A stretch of DNA of 64,000 nucleotides from Deltaproteobacteria bacterium (GCA_005774545.1 VAUL01000001.1:62001-126000), one strand, 5' to 3'. Shown: positions 24,490 to 33,139, counted from the stretch's first letter. Made by a program: numbers and translations. The notes: generated by a model from the sequence alone, not told the origin.

Positions 24490-24538
24490 TCGCCTCACAC
24501 GCGAGATGCCACTGGTTCAATCCCAGTACCGCCCACCA
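24490..24538 (+). other. attR: 3' part of tRNA-Val(CAC)
   Basis: 49 bases equal to tRNA positions 28-76: 3' portion of the anticodon stem's 5' strand (TCGC), loop CTCACAC with anticodon CAC, stem GCGAG, variable loop ATGCC, T arm ACTGG-TTCAATC-CCAGT, acceptor strand ACCGCCC, discriminator A and encoded CCA. The 5' half (D arm and acceptor GGGCGGT) is absent and the base before TCGC no longer pairs, so the crossover region starts here. This is the scar of island integration; the complete tRNA should lie at the other end, upstream of this window. Confidence 0.9.
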
Positions 24539-24548
24539 GCCAACACCA

Positions 24549-24583
24549 GGGGATACGGCAATAGCCGTATCCCCTGTTTTTTT
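24549..24583 (+). terminator. Terminator of the original tRNA-Val gene
   Basis: GGGGATACGGC, loop AATA, GCCGTATCCCC followed by TGTTTTTTT. Eleven-pair stem placed ten bases after the tRNA CCA end, as expected for the native tRNA transcription unit. Confidence 0.88.
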
Positions 24584-24708
24584 GCGGTATTCACGGAGCG
24601 GGGGCATATCCGGCCGCCGGGTGTCCTTGCGGCCGATTTCATTTGTATCGATCAATAGATTCGGTTAATAATCTGTCGATATAATTTTGTTCTGCTGGAG
24701 GGTGTACG

Positions 24709-25479
24709 ATGCTGGGAGGAATCGCCGGCGACATCATCGGTTCGCGTTTCGAGCATGCGCAGATCAAGACCAAGGATTTCGAGCTGTTCAACCGCCAGTG
24801 CACCTTCACGGACGATACGGTGCATACGGTGGCGGTTGCCGACAGCCTGCTGACCAAGATCCCGTACCAGGTCAACTTCGTCAGCTATTTCAAACACTAC
24901 CCCAACGCGGGATACGGCCACCGCTTCCGCCGGTGGGCACGGGCTCCCCGCCAGGCTCCCTACGGCAGTTTCGGCAACGGTTCGGCCATGCGCGTCAGTC
25001 CGATCGCCTGGTACTACGACAGCCTGGACAAGGTGCTGGAGGAGGCGCTGCACAGTGCCGAAGTGACGCACAACCACCCCGAGGGGATCAAGGGGGCGCA
25101 GGCTGTCGCCGGTGCCGTCTACCTGGCGCGAACCGGCGCAGACAAGGAAGCGATCCGCTCTTTTGTCTCTGAGCGCTTCGGTTACGATCTGTCGCTGACG
25201 GTCGACGACATCCGCCCCGGTTACAGTTTCAGGGTGATCTGCCAGGAATCCGTCCCCCAGGCGATTGTAGCTTTCCTGGATGCCGCGGATTTCGAAGACG
25301 CGGTGCGCAACGCCGTGTCTCTCGGCGGGGACAGCGATACCCTGGCCTGCATTGCCGGCAGCATTGCCGAGGCTTATTTCGGCGGGGTTCCCGAGACGAT
25401 CGCGACAGGGGTCTTCGAGCGCCTGGACGAGCGGTTGACGGCGACGGTCCGTCAATTCATGGAAACGATCGGGCGCTAG
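24709..25479 (+). CDS. ADP-ribosylglycohydrolase, short form
   Basis: 256 residues from ATG 24709 (GGAGGG upstream). DraG/ARH-type motifs: GGIAGDIIGS near the N-terminus, TFTDDTVHT with the Asp pair, SFGNGSAMRVSP, THNHPEG and LGGDSDTLACIAGS at the C-terminus. It is shorter than the 300-350 residues usual for the family but keeps all metal-binding segments. It removes ADP-ribose from targets such as arginine side chains. Located on the chromosome side of the tRNA scar, so it was not brought in with the island, although a related domain sits 3.5 kb away inside it. Its TAG overlaps the stop of the convergent PIG-V-like gene. Confidence 0.9.
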   Translation: MLGGIAGDIIGSRFEHAQIKTKDFELFNRQCTFTDDTVHTVAVADSLLTKIPYQVNFVSYFKHYPNAGYGHRFRRWARAPRQAPYGSFGNGSAMRVSPIAWYYDSLDKVLEEALHSAEVTHNHPEGIKGAQAVAGAVYLARTGADKEAIRSFVSERFGYDLSLTVDDIRPGYSFRVICQESVPQAIVAFLDAADFEDAVRNAVSLGGDSDTLACIAGSIAEAYFGGVPETIATGVFERLDERLTATVRQFMETIGR

Positions 25480-26618
25480 CCAAGGAACTGTTTGAGGCCG
25501 AACAGATAGCTGAAGACGGCAAACAGGTAGAGTTGCCCCCCGACGACGAGCATCCTCGCCCGCGGCCATCTCCCCAGCCGTTCGAGCAGGTACCAGGCGA
25601 GAATCTGGCTCACGGGGAAAAGCCCGCCCATGTAACGGACCGCAGCGGCGGTGTGGGGCGGAATCTGCCGCATCAGCCCCAGATTCATCAGGGTAATCCC
25701 TCCGATCAGCAGCAGGTAGGAGCAGCGGAACCGCCGGCGGCCGCAAACCGGCAGGACCAGTCCGGCGATGCTGGCAGTCAGGGCCGTTGCGGCCAGCAGG
25801 GGAAAAGCCAGGCCGTGGCCGGGAGTCAGCAGCGCCTGGATGTCGCCGATCAGGGGGCTCCACGGCCAGGCCGGCTGCCGGTGAAAGTAGGCCTGGCTGG
25901 CAATTCCCGCCATCGGGCCGTCAAAGGTCCGCCAGAACCATGTCTGCACCACCAGAAACGCTCCCAAGGGAAAGAGCCAGGCGACCCACTGTCCGGAACG
26001 GCTCTCCGCGCGTTGCTCCCAGGCTTCGAGCAACAGGGCGCAGGCGATCAGCACGCCGGGATTGCGCAGCAGGGCGGCCAGCATGCCGAACAGCCCGGCC
26101 CACCACCAGCGCTGCTGCCTGACGGCGAGAAAGGTGGCGGCGAGCAGTGCCAGGAAAAGCGATTCGGTGTACACTGCGCCGAAGAATGCTGCCGCCGGAG
26201 TGAACGCCAGCAGCCAGACCGTGAGATGGGCGTGTTTCTCCCCCCATTCCAACTCCGTCAGACGAAAGACCAGCCACAGGGCGCCGAGCAGCGCGCCGTG
26301 CGAAAGGCCCACACCGAACAGGGCCATGCGCACCGGATCGTCGCCGGCGAGACCGAGCAGCCAGGGGTAGAGCGGGAAGAAGGCTGTGGTATGCTCCTGA
26401 TAGCCATTGGCGGCAATTTGCAGGTACCAGGTGGAATCATAGGTCGTCCAGGGATTCAGCCACCAGTTGGCGACTCCTTCCCAACCGCCGGCAACCGGCG
26501 ACAGGAAGGGGCGTCGGCCGTGACCCAGATAGACGAACAGGGCACAGACCAGGCGCGACAGCAGGAAGGCGCCGAGCACCGAAGCGAGGCGGGAAGGATG
26601 TCCGGAGTACTTTTGCAT
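25476..26618 (-). CDS. PIG-V-like polytopic mannosyltransferase
   Basis: 380 residues from ATG 26618, with about nine hydrophobic spans. The first extracytoplasmic loop has WTTYDSTWYLQIAANGY followed by TAFFPLYPWLL, the YDS…FFPLYP signature of PIG-V-type GT-C mannosyltransferases, which use a lipid-linked sugar on the outer face of the membrane. The catalytic Asp would be in YDSTWY. The start codon overlaps that of the divergent methyltransferase gene (CATG shared), and no ribosome site is visible, so the true start could differ. It is next to a GT2 and GtrA-like genes, which supply lipid-linked sugars. Confidence 0.78.
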   Translation of the reverse strand: MQKYSGHPSRLASVLGAFLLSRLVCALFVYLGHGRRPFLSPVAGGWEGVANWWLNPWTTYDSTWYLQIAANGYQEHTTAFFPLYPWLLGLAGDDPVRMALFGVGLSHGALLGALWLVFRLTELEWGEKHAHLTVWLLAFTPAAAFFGAVYTESLFLALLAATFLAVRQQRWWWAGLFGMLAALLRNPGVLIACALLLEAWEQRAESRSGQWVAWLFPLGAFLVVQTWFWRTFDGPMAGIASQAYFHRQPAWPWSPLIGDIQALLTPGHGLAFPLLAATALTASIAGLVLPVCGRRRFRCSYLLLIGGITLMNLGLMRQIPPHTAAAVRYMGGLFPVSQILAWYLLERLGRWPRARMLVVGGQLYLFAVFSYLFGLKQFLG

Positions 26619-27375
26619 GCAGCCTGAATTGTACACCGATATGGCGCGTCTGGAATCAAGTCATTTCTGGTTCCGCGGCCGTCGCGAGATTCTGCACGCC
26701 TGTCTGCGCCGACATCTGCCCGACGGCAGGGCCGGCCTGGCGCTGGATGCCGGCTGCGGCACCGGCGCCAACCTGCAGCTCCTTGACCGCTTTGGCGAGG
26801 TGGTCGGCATCGACGTGCATCATGCGGCCTGTCGTTTCGCCGCGGCGAAATACCCCGGCCGTCTGCTGCAGGGGAGCCTGGAGCGGCTGCCGCTGCGCGA
26901 CGGGAGTTGCTCCGTCGCGGCGCTGCTCGATGTTCTCGAGCATGTGGACGACCAGCAGGGGGTGCTTGGCGAACTGCATCGGGTTCTCTCCCCGGGGGGG
27001 ACGCTGGTGGTGACCGTGCCGGCCTTCCGTCACCTGTGGAGCGGCCACGATGTTGCGCACCAGCACCGGCGCCGCTATCGTGCCGGCGAATTGCGGCTGG
27101 AGCTTGACCGGGCCGGCTTCCAGGTCGGCTATCACAGCTATTTCAATACCCATCTCTACCCCCTGATTGCCGCAGCGCGCCTGTTGAAGCGCCGCCGGCA
27201 GGAGGCCTCGGCCAGTGACATGCAGTTGCCGTCGGCGTGGCTGAATGCGATGCTTTACGGCATATTCCGGGCCGAATGCCTGTGGGCCGGCCGCTGGCGC
27301 GCTCCTTTCGGCGTCTCGCTGGTGGCCCTGGCAAAAAAACCTGCGACGACTGGAATTCCGTCCGGAATGCTCTAG
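26617..27375 (+). CDS. Class I SAM-dependent methyltransferase
   Basis: 252 residues. The N-terminal YTDMARLESSHFWFRGRREI is the usual opening of this subgroup (MxxxHWWFxxRR). ALDAGCGTGANL (about 44-55) is motif I, EVVGIDVHHAA motif II and VAALLDVLEHV motif IV. The full-length start at 26617 keeps the conserved N-terminus even though it overlaps the divergent gene's start. It likely methylates a sugar, quinone or small substrate; many such enzymes lie in polysaccharide clusters. It is 41 bases ahead of the GT2 gene, likely one operon. Confidence 0.85.
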   Translation: MQPELYTDMARLESSHFWFRGRREILHACLRRHLPDGRAGLALDAGCGTGANLQLLDRFGEVVGIDVHHAACRFAAAKYPGRLLQGSLERLPLRDGSCSVAALLDVLEHVDDQQGVLGELHRVLSPGGTLVVTVPAFRHLWSGHDVAHQHRRRYRAGELRLELDRAGFQVGYHSYFNTHLYPLIAAARLLKRRRQEASASDMQLPSAWLNAMLYGIFRAECLWAGRWRAPFGVSLVALAKKPATTGIPSGML

Positions 27376-27416
27376 ACTTTTTCTGCAGGGCAATCGCAGT
27401 ACTGCAGGAGGGGGTC

Positions 27417-28181
27417 ATGCACGAGAACAAACCGGAACTTTCAGTCGTCATTCCGGCCTATAACGAGGAGTCCAGGCTTGGGCAGACTCTGGCGCCGATG
27501 TGGCGGGCGCTGAATCGTCGCTTCAGCTCATTCGAGATGATCGTGGTCGACGATGGCAGCAGCGATGACACGGCGGGGGTCGTCGAACGGTTTGCCGCCG
27601 GTCACCCGCAGGTCAGGCTGCTTCGTTGCGCCGTAAACCGTGGCAAGGGGCATGCGGTTCGCCGGGGGGTTCTGGCCAGCCGCGGCTGTTACGTGCTGTT
27701 TTGCGATGCGGACCAGTCGACGCCGATGCGCGAGGTCCGCAAGCTGCTGAAGGGCCTTGAAGCACATGATGTCGCTATCGGCTCGCGGGCCATTCGCCAG
27801 GCGCGGATCGTCGAGTGCCAGCCCTTCTACCGGGTGTTGATGGGGAAGGTGTTCAACAAGATCGTGCAACTGGCCGCCGTGCCGGGGATTCTCGATACCC
27901 AGTGCGGGTTCAAGTGTTTCCGCGGCGATCGGGGCCGAGACCTTTTCAGCCGCTGCCGAATCGACGGTTTCAGCTTCGATGTCGAACTTCTCTTCGTGGC
28001 GCGCAGCCTGCAGCTTTCGGTCGTGGAGATCGGCGTCCTCTGGAAGAACAACCCGGAAAGCAAAGTGCATCCCGTGCGTCATTCCCTGCAGATGCTGCGG
28101 GATCTGGTGCGCATCCGTTGCTACGGCCTGCTGGGCCACTATCCGCCGATCGGTGCCTTGCGGGTCAGGACCGAGGCCTGA
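27417..28181 (+). CDS. Glycosyltransferase family 2, polyprenyl/dolichyl-phosphate glucosyltransferase-like
   Basis: 254 residues from ATG 27417 (CAGGAGGGG upstream; the long upstream extension in this frame is spurious). LSVVIPAYNEESRL at the start, IVVDDGSSDDT, and DADQSTP as the DxD-type metal site are typical of GT2. IGSRA, a KIVQLAAVPGILDTQCGFKCF block and DVELLF match the ALG5/DPG-synthase-like subgroup that loads glucose onto a polyprenyl phosphate. No C-terminal membrane spans. With GtrA at 43.8 kb this could feed lipid-linked sugar to the GT-C proteins of this region. Confidence 0.88.
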   Translation: MHENKPELSVVIPAYNEESRLGQTLAPMWRALNRRFSSFEMIVVDDGSSDDTAGVVERFAAGHPQVRLLRCAVNRGKGHAVRRGVLASRGCYVLFCDADQSTPMREVRKLLKGLEAHDVAIGSRAIRQARIVECQPFYRVLMGKVFNKIVQLAAVPGILDTQCGFKCFRGDRGRDLFSRCRIDGFSFDVELLFVARSLQLSVVEIGVLWKNNPESKVHPVRHSLQMLRDLVRIRCYGLLGHYPPIGALRVRTEA

Positions 28182-29620
28182 CCGTCGCGATAGGCCAGCT
28201 CCCAGCGTGATGTCAGTAGCAGATAGCGGACGAGCGGCGCATCGCTGGGGAAGAGGACCCAGTCGATCCGGTAGCTGTCCAGCAAGGCGTCAGCCTCCTT
28301 CTCCAGATGGGCGATCCGGTAGTAGTCCCGGTAGATCGCCGAGCCGTATTTGTCTGCAAAACCGTCGATGAACACGGGAACCCCGCCGTTCGTGCGGTAA
28401 ATCAGCGCCGCTCCCCACGTATATTCGTTGAAAACCTTCCCCGGCTGCGGATTTTGCTCCAGCCAGTTCATGACCTGGTTTGGAAAGCGTGACGATACCG
28501 GGAACTGCCGCTCCAGCCCCGGCTGCCAGCTGGCGGGACGCTGTGCCAGGACCAGGATCAGCGTGGTTGCGGCGATCCCCAGGAGCAAGGGGCCGCTCCA
28601 GGCAGAGCAGGGGACCTCCTTCTCCCCGGCCGTTGCGGGCGTGCGGAACCATCCCCGGGCATGAAACTGCTCGACCCACAGCGGCAGCAGGGCGATGGCG
28701 GCGAGACTGACATGACGGCGGTGGGCGAGCGCCGCGTTGAGGAACAGGCCAAGCAGGATCAGGTTCGACCACCCGGGTCTGCGGCCGTTTGCCAGCAGCA
28801 AGAGCAGCAGGACGGCAAGGTAGAGGCGAAAAGGCCAGAAATCCTGGAAGTTGGGTGAACTCCATTCGGGGTTGAAGCGGCTGATCTCCTGGGAACTGAC
28901 CGCAGCGTAGACGAGGAACGGCTCGATTCCGAACGGTGTGCAGAGCCCGGCTGCTGCACTGGCCGCGACGATGGCGGCTTCTCCGCGCACCTCCGGCAGA
29001 AGCTGATGCCGGTTCCCCTGCGGAAGGCGGTCGAGGATTCTTCCGGCGAGATCGATGCCCTGAAGGGCGAGGCCGAAGAGGAACCCGCCGTGGAGATTGG
29101 CCCAGACGAGCGTCAGCAGGGGGAGCCACAGGCGCATGCGCCCGCGGCGCTGCAGCAGATCGATGGTGATGGCGCCGAACAGCCAGGTGAAGACGTGCGG
29201 CCTGGCCACCATGGTGGGGGAAAACAGCAGCAGGAATGCCGCCATCATCGCCAGGGCCGGGCCGGGTGCGAAGTCGAGCCGTTCCAGCAACCGGTAAACC
29301 ACCGTCATGCTCAGCGCAATGATTGCGGCAAAGAAAACGGCGACGGCCGGCAACCCGCCAAGAGCATGGAGCCAGGCCATCAGGATCTGGCTTCCCCACT
29401 CGTGGGCCACCCACGGGGCGCCGGCGATGGTGTGGGAAAAAATGTCTGCTTTCAGCAGCGCCCGGTGCTCAAGCATCCACTCGCCGCAACGGATGTGCGT
29501 GTAAGTGTCGCCGTCGATCAGGAGTTTATCCCCCCGGGCCGCAATCAGGATGCCGAAGAGGGTCAGGCCGAAGAGCCCTGCGGGGGTCGGCAGCCAGCCG
29601 ATCGGGCGCTGTCGGATCAT
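28139..29620 (-). CDS. Polytopic GT-C-like membrane protein (copy 2)
   Basis: 493 residues with about ten hydrophobic spans and a soluble C-terminal domain (about 370-490). The first outer loop has DGDTYTHIRCGEWML…DIFSHTIAGAPWVAHEW, with acidic and His residues like a GT-C active site. ARPHVFTW and WANLHGG are further conserved blocks. The tail includes FNEYTWGAALIYR and VFIDGFADKYG. It is a clear paralogue of the next gene upstream, which it overlaps by four bases (ATGA). It ends over the GT2 gene's 3' end by 43 bases on the opposite strand. Function as a lipid-sugar-dependent glycosyltransferase is inferred from topology. Confidence 0.7.
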   Translation of the reverse strand: MIRQRPIGWLPTPAGLFGLTLFGILIAARGDKLLIDGDTYTHIRCGEWMLEHRALLKADIFSHTIAGAPWVAHEWGSQILMAWLHALGGLPAVAVFFAAIIALSMTVVYRLLERLDFAPGPALAMMAAFLLLFSPTMVARPHVFTWLFGAITIDLLQRRGRMRLWLPLLTLVWANLHGGFLFGLALQGIDLAGRILDRLPQGNRHQLLPEVRGEAAIVAASAAAGLCTPFGIEPFLVYAAVSSQEISRFNPEWSSPNFQDFWPFRLYLAVLLLLLLANGRRPGWSNLILLGLFLNAALAHRRHVSLAAIALLPLWVEQFHARGWFRTPATAGEKEVPCSAWSGPLLLGIAATTLILVLAQRPASWQPGLERQFPVSSRFPNQVMNWLEQNPQPGKVFNEYTWGAALIYRTNGGVPVFIDGFADKYGSAIYRDYYRIAHLEKEADALLDSYRIDWVLFPSDAPLVRYLLLTSRWELAYRDGQASVLTRKAPIGG

Positions 29621-31110
29621 GGCTGCGCCGCTCCCTGCGCTTTGGCCAGGATCACAGCTTCGTCGTCGGAGTAGACCGTGCGCCAGCGCGGGTCGATCCG
29701 GTAGGTGCGGGTGAACGGGTGGTCATCGGGAAAGACGACCCAGTCGATGTCGTATCTGGCCATGAGTTCGTCGGCTTCGGGGGCCAGGCGGGAGATGGCT
29801 ATGTAGTCGGAGAAGATTTTCTCCCCGTACATGTCGGCACGGCCGTCGATGAAGACCGGCGGCGGCTGATCCAGGGCATAGATCAGGTAATCTCCCCAGG
29901 AATAGTGATTGAGGAGCCGCTTTCCGGGAAAGCCGTTCCGGGCCAGGTGATCGACAAGCCCCTGCGAGTAGCCATCGGGGAGCCGGAAGCGGTCCCCGGC
30001 GTAACGGCTGGCGACGGCCGGGAAGGCGGCGAGAGATCCCAGCAGGGCAAGGGAGCCGGCAACGATCAGCAGCGGCCCGGTCCAGGGGGAAAGGGCCAGT
30101 TGATCCCCCCCGGAAGGGGCTTCGATCCGTCGCCAGGGGATGGCGGCGGCCAGGTCGCGGATCAAAAGCGCGGTGCAGGGGGTGAGCAGCATGACCGTCA
30201 GGCTGACATGGCGGATGTGGGCCATCGACTGCCACACCAGAAGGAGCAGCAGCAGGCGCCATGACCAGCTCAGCCTGCGGCCGCAGCTTGCCGCAACCAG
30301 GAAGACTGCGACCAGCCAGTAGCGCAGGTACCAGATCGCGCGAAAGTCGGGGGTCTGCCACTCGCCGATCTCCGCCGAGAAGACCTTGCTGCTGACCAGC
30401 AGGGGAAAGAGATAGAGCTGCAGTCCGAAGGGGTTGCAGGCTGCCGCGGCAAGGCTTGCGATGAACACGGCCAGTTCCTGGCGATGCGGCGCGATCCGCT
30501 CTCGCCAGCCGCCGGCTCCCGGCCAGTTGTCGAGCAGCGTCCCGGCAAGGTACAGCGTCTGGATGGCCAGTCCGAGCAGAACTCCGCCATGCAGGTTCGC
30601 CCAGACGGCGGTCACGGGGACGAGCCACCAGAGGGCGCGGCCGCCGCGAACCAGCAGATGCAGGGTCAATGCCGCCCCCAGCCAGGTAAAGACGTGCGGT
30701 CGGGCGAGCAGGTGGGTCATGGCGAAGGGGAGGGTGATCGCGACGGCCGTCAGGGCGGGACCGTCGCCGGCCAGGCGACTGGCCGTTTTGAACAGCAGGG
30801 TGAATGTCAGGCCGACGACGGCGAAGTAGAAAATGGCGACGCCGGGGAGGCCGGCCCAGCGGTAGCACAGGGCCATGACGATTTCACTCAGCCATTCATG
30901 AGCCACCCACGGCTGGCCGAAAGCGGTGTGGGAGAAGGTGTCGCTGGTGATCAGCGACCCGCTGTCGAGCATCAGTTCCCCGAACCTGATGTGCCAGAGC
31001 GTGTCGCCGTCCCGCAGGGCCCGGTTGCCGGTGGAGAGCGTCAGGGCCAGAAAGACGATGACCCCGCATAATCCTGCCGGATCCGGGAGAAGGGCGCAGC
31101 GCCGTTTCAT
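29617..31110 (-). CDS. Polytopic GT-C-like membrane protein (copy 1)
   Basis: 497 residues, about ten spans. It carries the same blocks as its downstream paralogue: DGDTLWHIRFGELML, DTFSHTAFGQPWVAHEWLSE, ARPHVFTWLG and WANLHGG, then a soluble tail with LNHYSWGDYLIYA and VFIDGRADMYG. It starts 19 bases after the TadD-like gene's stop, on the same strand and with no terminator between, so it appears to be transcribed with the Tad pilus genes. The tandem copies suggest two related acceptor or donor specificities. Not a named gene. Confidence 0.7.
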   Translation of the reverse strand: MKRRCALLPDPAGLCGVIVFLALTLSTGNRALRDGDTLWHIRFGELMLDSGSLITSDTFSHTAFGQPWVAHEWLSEIVMALCYRWAGLPGVAIFYFAVVGLTFTLLFKTASRLAGDGPALTAVAITLPFAMTHLLARPHVFTWLGAALTLHLLVRGGRALWWLVPVTAVWANLHGGVLLGLAIQTLYLAGTLLDNWPGAGGWRERIAPHRQELAVFIASLAAAACNPFGLQLYLFPLLVSSKVFSAEIGEWQTPDFRAIWYLRYWLVAVFLVAASCGRRLSWSWRLLLLLLVWQSMAHIRHVSLTVMLLTPCTALLIRDLAAAIPWRRIEAPSGGDQLALSPWTGPLLIVAGSLALLGSLAAFPAVASRYAGDRFRLPDGYSQGLVDHLARNGFPGKRLLNHYSWGDYLIYALDQPPPVFIDGRADMYGEKIFSDYIAISRLAPEADELMARYDIDWVVFPDDHPFTRTYRIDPRWRTVYSDDEAVILAKAQGAAQP

Positions 31111-31129
31111 GCGATTGGCGGGGGAGCGG

Positions 31130-32074
31130 TCAGGGGGAACCGGTCAGGCGCAGGCGCTCGACGCGGTCGAGGTTCTCCTGGGCGCGGGCGTAGAACTTGG
31201 GATTCAGTTCGAGCGCCTTTTTAAGGGCCCGCTCCGCGTCGTCGTAACGCTTCTGCGTCATGTAGAGATAGCCGAGGTTGTTCCAGGCCGCCGCTTCGCC
31301 GACGGTTTTGGTAAACAGCCGCAACGCCTGGTCTTCCTGGCCGTAAAGGGCAAAGGCCATGGCCAGGTTGTTGGTGATCCGTTCGTTGTTGCCGTCAAGC
31401 ATGAACGCCTTGCTGAAATGGATGATGGCCGTTGCGTAGTTGTTTTGCGACAGCGCGTTGATCCCCATGTTGTTGTAGGCGCCGGCCTGATCCGGAGACT
31501 TGGCGGCGATCTCCTGATACAGCGGCCCGGCGAGAGTGACTTGCCCCTGCAGATCGTAGTTGATGGCCAGTTCGGTCAATACCCGGACATCGTTGGGAGC
31601 AAGCTTCATCGCCTGGTTGAGTACCTCCGAAGTGGCGGACAGTTTCCCCTGTTGGCGCAGGGACTGCGCCTGACCGAGGAGTGCCGACAAGTTGTCGGGG
31701 GCGAGTGCGGAGGCCTGCTGGTAATTGGCCAGTGCCGAGAGGTAATCGCCCGACTGGTAGGCGATGTCGCCGATGCCGACATAAGCCCAGGCCGCCTCGG
31801 GGTTGCGTTTGAGGGCTGAGACGAAATGCAGCCTGGCCAAGGTCGCGTTCCCGGCCGCCAGGTAGGCGAAGCCCGCATTGATCAGTTCGTCCGGGCTCTT
31901 CTGGGACAGGTTGCTCTCCTCGCTGGCGGCTGCCATCTTCGAGAAGGCCGGGGTCTCGGTGATGAGCGGATGAATTTTGTGCTCGGTTTTGGCGCATCCG
32001 CCGGAAAGGCAGAGCGTGGCGGCGGCCAGCAGGCCGCAGAAACATTGCATGGCACTGGATTGCGATACCGGCAT
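31130..32074 (-). CDS. tadD: TadD-like TPR lipoprotein of the Flp pilus
   Basis: 314 residues from ATG 32074 (CAGGAGA upstream). A signal peptide ends in a lipobox (LSGGC, Cys near residue 28), so it should be an outer-membrane-facing lipoprotein. About seven TPR motifs follow (for example LINAGFAYLAAGNATLARLHF, AWAYVGIGDIAYQSGDY, AWNNLGYLYMTQKRYDDAERAL). TadD acts as the pilotin or assembly factor of the Tad secretin. Position right after TadC fits the canonical tad order. It is the last recognised tad gene before the two GT-C-like genes. Confidence 0.88.
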   Translation of the reverse strand: MPVSQSSAMQCFCGLLAAATLCLSGGCAKTEHKIHPLITETPAFSKMAAASEESNLSQKSPDELINAGFAYLAAGNATLARLHFVSALKRNPEAAWAYVGIGDIAYQSGDYLSALANYQQASALAPDNLSALLGQAQSLRQQGKLSATSEVLNQAMKLAPNDVRVLTELAINYDLQGQVTLAGPLYQEIAAKSPDQAGAYNNMGINALSQNNYATAIIHFSKAFMLDGNNERITNNLAMAFALYGQEDQALRLFTKTVGEAAAWNNLGYLYMTQKRYDDAERALKKALELNPKFYARAQENLDRVERLRLTGSP

Positions 32075-32132
32075 AACGAGAAATCTCCTGAAGAACATTG
32101 AAATGGCAAATGCCGGGTGCAGCTCCGGCGGA

Positions 32133-33128
32133 TCAGCCGCCCCCGCCGAGGACCGGCATCAGGTACTTGACGATCTTGATGGCGCCCGGGCCGATCAGCA
32201 CGACGAAAATTGCCGGGAAGATGAACAGGACCAGCGGGAAGATCAGCTTGACGGTGGCCTTGGCCGCGGTCTCCTCGGCGATCTGCCGGCGCTTGACGCG
32301 CATGGCGTCGGCATGTATCCGGAGTGCGGTAGCCAGACTGGTGCCGAAGCGGCTGGTCTGGGCAAGGACGGTCATGAGATTGTGGACTTCCGGCACGTTG
32401 GTGCGCAGCGACATGTTCCTGAAGGCCTCGTCTCGTGACTTGCCGGCACGAACCTCGAGGTTGGTCAGGCTGAACTCGTCGCTCAGATCCTTGCACAGCG
32501 GGCGGATTTCGTCGCCGACCCGCTTGAAGGTCATGTCCAGGCCGAGACCTGCCTCGACGCACACCACCATCAGGTCGAGGGCGTCGGGCAAGCCCTTGAA
32601 GATCCGCTCCTGGCGGGCCTTGGTCATGAGCCAGACCCAGATGTTGGGGGTGAAATAGCCGATGGCGACCAGGGTGATCGTTCCCGGGATCATGTCCGAT
32701 GAAAAGCGGTAGAAGGAGCGAAACGCCAGGTAGATCAGGATCAGCAGGGCCGGCAGGACGATCTTGGCCGCCAGGAAGTTGTAGAACGCCGCATCGGAAC
32801 GATAGCCGGCCTGGATCAGGCGGAGACGGACCCGATTGCGCATCGAGCGGTCTTCCGTCGCCGCCAGTCGATGCAGCGGCCGTGAAATTTTCGCGGCCAC
32901 CCCGACCTGTTCGCCCCCCAGGAATTTCGGCCGGGGAGCTTCTTCGGGCGTCTCGGTTCTGTTGCCGAGCAGTCTTTTCAGCCTGACCTGCGTTTCGCTC
33001 GGGCCATGCACAAGCAGGGTCATGGTCGCGTAGGCAAGCGCGGCGACAGCGACGAATATCAGGAAGAAAATCCCGAAATAATCGAGGTTTTCAATCAGGA
33101 CATAGAAAAAGTTCTTTAATGCCTGCAT
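32133..33128 (-). CDS. tadC: TadC, inner-membrane platform protein
   Basis: 331 residues. Type II secretion F domain (about 165-290) flanked by hydrophobic segments near the N-terminus (about 12-38), at 125-160 and at 300-322. The core includes LPDALDLMVVCVEAGLGLDMTF and LRTNVPEVHNLMTVLAQTSRFGTSL, typical of TadC. With TadB it forms the inner-membrane platform on which the TadA ATPase drives Flp pilus assembly. It starts 11 bases after the tadB stop, so the genes are co-transcribed. Confidence 0.92.
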   Translation of the reverse strand: MQALKNFFYVLIENLDYFGIFFLIFVAVAALAYATMTLLVHGPSETQVRLKRLLGNRTETPEEAPRPKFLGGEQVGVAAKISRPLHRLAATEDRSMRNRVRLRLIQAGYRSDAAFYNFLAAKIVLPALLILIYLAFRSFYRFSSDMIPGTITLVAIGYFTPNIWVWLMTKARQERIFKGLPDALDLMVVCVEAGLGLDMTFKRVGDEIRPLCKDLSDEFSLTNLEVRAGKSRDEAFRNMSLRTNVPEVHNLMTVLAQTSRFGTSLATALRIHADAMRVKRRQIAEETAAKATVKLIFPLVLFIFPAIFVVLIGPGAIKIVKYLMPVLGGGG

Positions 33129-33139
33129 GGCCCGCTCCG

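Larger units (their letters stand above)
24312..24708. other. Island/chromosome junction region without genes
   Basis: About 400 bases between the integrase and the second ADP-ribosylglycohydrolase. It contains the integrase leader, the tRNA-Val fragment and the former tRNA terminator, and a TATAAT (24680-24685) that may be the -10 of the gene at 24709. A repeated GGGACCAA-type stretch at about 24326-24364 (three copies of 'cgggacca') could be an integrase arm site. Confidence 0.6.
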
